Source: an uncultured delta proteobacterium
GTDB taxonomy: Bacteria > Myxococcota_A > Polyangia > Polyangiales > Ga0077539
DNA length: 7,168 nucleotides
Direction of reading: 5' to 3'
NCBI GenBank assembly: GCA_903885885.1
Contig: CAISKJ010000418.1
Coordinates: 1 to 7,168, forward strand
This document shows, one piece after another, positions 5,789-7,168 of the stretch (its first letter is position 1; the number at the start of each line of letters is the position of its first letter). The notes below the pieces were generated by a model. That model worked only from the letters and a program-made list of their open reading frames with translations. It was not told the origin of the DNA and searched no databases. The position numbers and the translations under genes were made by a program.

Positions 5789-6625
5789 GTGACGGCGAAG
5801 ACCTTCGGGGCCGCGGCCCCCTTGCTTGTACTCTCTCTGGTCGCGTGCTCCGGCACCGTCGACCCCAACGCCATCGAGCGACCCATCGAGGCCGACGCCA
5901 GCGCACCCGACGCGGCCTCGTCGCCCCCCGACGCCTCGCTCCCCACCGACGTCCCGTCCGCGCCCGATGCGCCCGTCGCGCTCGACGCGCCGGTCACCCC
6001 CGACGCTCCGCGCCCCGACGCCGCAGCCGACGCGCCTCGCCTCGACGCCACCGTCACCCCCGACGTCCCGCCCATCGTCGACGCGCCGCCGCCCCCCGAC
6101 GTCGCCCCGCCCGACGCGCCGCCCGTGTGTCGCGCCTGCACGCCCTTCGGTCCCGTCGAGTTCTGCCCGGGCACGGGCAGCGCCGCGTGCCTCACCTACG
6201 CGAGCTGCATCGACAACTGCGTCGTCTGCGCACCGGCCCTCCGCGGCGGCGACGGCTGCGGGCCCGACGTGCCCGTCATCACACGCCGCGGGCGCAGCCG
6301 CACGGTGCTCACCACCTGCGGCGCCACCGACAACCTCAACACGGGCTGCGGCCGCACCGGGCCCGACATGGTGTTCGCGGTGCAGGTGTCAACCACCGGG
6401 CGCGTGGCCTTCACGTACACCGCACCCGCGGGGGTCAACCTCTACGTGGGCTTCGACTCCGTCGGCGGCACCACCTGCCGCTCCGACTCGGCGGCGCGCA
6501 CGTGCACGGGCACCTCGCCCTCGAACGAGCGCTCGTCGAGCGCCACGCTCCCGTCGGGCACCTACTACATCTACATCACCACGAGCGCGCCCTCGACCAT
6601 CGTGGTCGACGCCGAACTCCCGTAG
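5789..6625 (+). CDS. Outer-surface lipoprotein with D/A/P-rich linker and Cys-rich PPC-like C-terminal domain
   Basis: This 278-residue protein is predicted to be a lipoprotein. Residues 1-20 form a signal peptide ending in the lipobox LVAC, with lipidated C20; Ser21 rather than Asp follows, suggesting export to the outer membrane by E. coli sorting rules. Residues about 36-112 are a low-complexity linker in which Asp recurs roughly every six residues within Ala/Pro. Residues 114-187 hold ten cysteines, including CRAC and CIDNCVVC, probably forming disulfides. Residues about 188-278 look like a beta-sandwich of the bacterial pre-peptidase C-terminal (PPC) type (GPDMVFAVQV, VAFTYTAPAGVNLYVG, LPSGTYYIYI), with two more cysteines, C230 and C239. 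The GTG start is chosen because it gives a clean signal peptide. Such proteins are common in myxobacteria; the function is unknown. It ends 3 nt from the convergent RCC1 gene. Confidence 0.85.
   Translation: MTAKTFGAAAPLLVLSLVACSGTVDPNAIERPIEADASAPDAASSPPDASLPTDVPSAPDAPVALDAPVTPDAPRPDAAADAPRLDATVTPDVPPIVDAPPPPDVAPPDAPPVCRACTPFGPVEFCPGTGSAACLTYASCIDNCVVCAPALRGGDGCGPDVPVITRRGRSRTVLTTCGATDNLNTGCGRTGPDMVFAVQVSTTGRVAFTYTAPAGVNLYVGFDSVGGTTCRSDSAARTCTGTSPSNERSSSATLPSGTYYIYITTSAPSTIVVDAELP
5894..6124 (+). repeat. Degenerate 18-nt-period Asp-Ala-Pro linker repeat
   Basis: This part of the lipoprotein gene encodes residues 36-112, where Asp falls at 37, 41, 48, 54, 60, 66, 72, 77, 81, 86, 92, 98, 104 and 109, mostly 6 residues apart. 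The units resemble PDAPxx and are built from GAC-GCG/GCC-CC codons. The protein role is presumably a flexible, acidic spacer between the lipid anchor and the folded domain. Confidence 0.7.
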
Positions 6626-6628
6626 CGC

Positions 6629-7168
6629 CTACATCTCCACGGGGCGAGGCTCGGCGCGGCGCACGGTGGTGCCATCGCCGAGCTGCCCCAGGTCGTTGTC
6701 GCCCCAGCAGTACGCGTGACCGTCTTCCGTGCGCGCGCACGTAAAGTCGTCGCCCGCTACCACGTCGGTGGCCTTCGGGAGGCCCACCACGAGCACGGGC
6801 ACCGTCGAGAGCGACTCGACCGCGGGCGTGCCCAGCTGCCCCGACGCGTTCGAGCCCCAGCACCACACCGTGCCGTTGCGAGCGAGGGCGCACGCGTGCT
6901 GCCGGCCCGTCGCCACGGCGAACACCTGCGCGCTCACGTTGACCCGCGCGGGGAGCCCCGTGCTGATGCCCGTGCCGTCGCCGAGCTGGCCCGCGCGATT
7001 GTCGCCCCAGCACCAGGCCGTGGCGTCGCCGCGCAACGCGCACGAGAACCCGTCGCCCACCGCGACCCGCACCACGTGGGCGATCAGCGGAATGGATAGC
7101 GATTTGGCGAAGCGCCAACGCGGGGCGGGTGACAGCCCACGAGCCCGTCTCAGGCGCTTCGCCAAGTC
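6629..7168 (-). CDS. RCC1-repeat (beta-propeller) protein, C-terminal part
   Basis: This is the C-terminal end of a protein with regulator-of-chromosome-condensation (RCC1) repeats, which build a seven-bladed propeller in the classic family; bacterial versions are often secreted or surface-bound, with unknown partners. Three repeats are visible, each of the form aVavGxxxxCALxxxGxxWCWGxNxxGQLGxGT: core WCWG/YCWG motifs are encoded near 7015, 6865 and 6712. Each repeat has two cysteines (CAL and CWG), suggesting disulfides in an extracytoplasmic setting. Four further blades would be expected upstream, so the gene is taken as incomplete at the right edge. RCC1-like sequence stops near 7096, and the frame then runs through the inverted-repeat element, encoding an arginine-rich stretch that does not look like RCC1. 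A TTG at 7165 could serve as a start, but it lacks a signal peptide and lies in the repeat arm, so I doubt it. Confidence 0.85.
   Translation of the reverse strand, partial: DLAKRLRRARGLSPAPRWRFAKSLSIPLIAHVVRVAVGDGFSCALRGDATAWCWGDNRAGQLGDGTGISTGLPARVNVSAQVFAVATGRQHACALARNGTVWCWGSNASGQLGTPAVESLSTVPVLVVGLPKATDVVAGDDFTCARTEDGHAYCWGDNDLGQLGDGTTVRRAEPRPVEM
7101..7168. repeat. 68-bp inverted-repeat element at the right edge
   Basis: Two 16-nt arms (7101-7116 and 7153-7168) are inverted copies matching at 15 of 16 positions; the one difference still allows a G-U pair. They enclose 36 bp. Each arm contains its own small palindrome, GGCG-AAG-CGCC and GGCG-CTT-CGCC. The element reaches the window edge and may continue. 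It resembles a REP/MITE-like palindromic repeat; no transposase is in view and no second copy occurs in this window. Confidence 0.6.

Noticed and set aside
6576..7118. Other-frame minus-strand open frame overlapping the RCC1 gene
   Set aside because: It is Arg/Gly-rich shadow sequence; the RCC1 repeats are unambiguous in the other frame.
7101..7168. Integron attC site
   Set aside because: The arms form a hairpin, but the conserved R' GTTRRRY and R'' RYYYAAC boxes are not both present and no integrase is in view.

Overview
The window is GC-rich, densely packed bacterial DNA, most likely from a myxobacterium (Myxococcota, perhaps near Polyangiales/Sandaracinaceae). This is an inference from gene content: a eukaryote-like Ser/Thr kinase, a PilZ protein, a Cys/Trp-rich RCC1-repeat protein, a lipoprotein with a long Asp/Ala/Pro linker, and a cN-II-like HAD nucleotidase. 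No rRNA, tRNA, CRISPR array, transposase or phage gene is visible.

Layout from left to right. The C-terminal end of a Ser/Thr protein kinase (+, 1-379) meets a two-gene minus-strand unit: an MFS exporter (1870-3190) followed by a membrane-bound histidine kinase (383-1873), joined by an ATGA start/stop overlap. The MFS gene carries a one-base frameshift in a run of five C (2812-2816 on the + strand). As written, its N-terminal frame runs without a stop straight into the histidine kinase frame. Divergent from this unit is a single-domain PilZ protein (+, 3259-3618). It converges on a HAD-IG/cN-II-type 5'-nucleotidase (-, 3622-5103). A 183-bp divergent intergenic region follows, containing a promoter-like sequence and two inverted repeats. 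It leads into a ribosomal protein pair, bL33 then bL28 (+, 5287-5700). Next is a lipoprotein with a periodic acidic/proline linker and a Cys-rich, PPC-like C-terminal domain (+, 5789-6625). It converges on the C-terminal part of an RCC1 beta-propeller protein (-, 6629 to beyond the right edge). The upstream coding frame of the RCC1 gene runs into a 68-bp inverted-repeat element at the window edge.

Functionally this looks like ordinary chromosome: translation genes, nucleotide metabolism, signalling and surface proteins, rather than one dedicated system. The points worth a second look are the MFS frameshift and read-through fusion, the three convergent gene pairs that all have exactly 3 nt between stop codons (two of them sharing a nearly identical 17-nt junction), the terminal inverted-repeat element, and possible leaderless starts. 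I did not find convincing evidence of a new defence, mobile or biosynthetic system.
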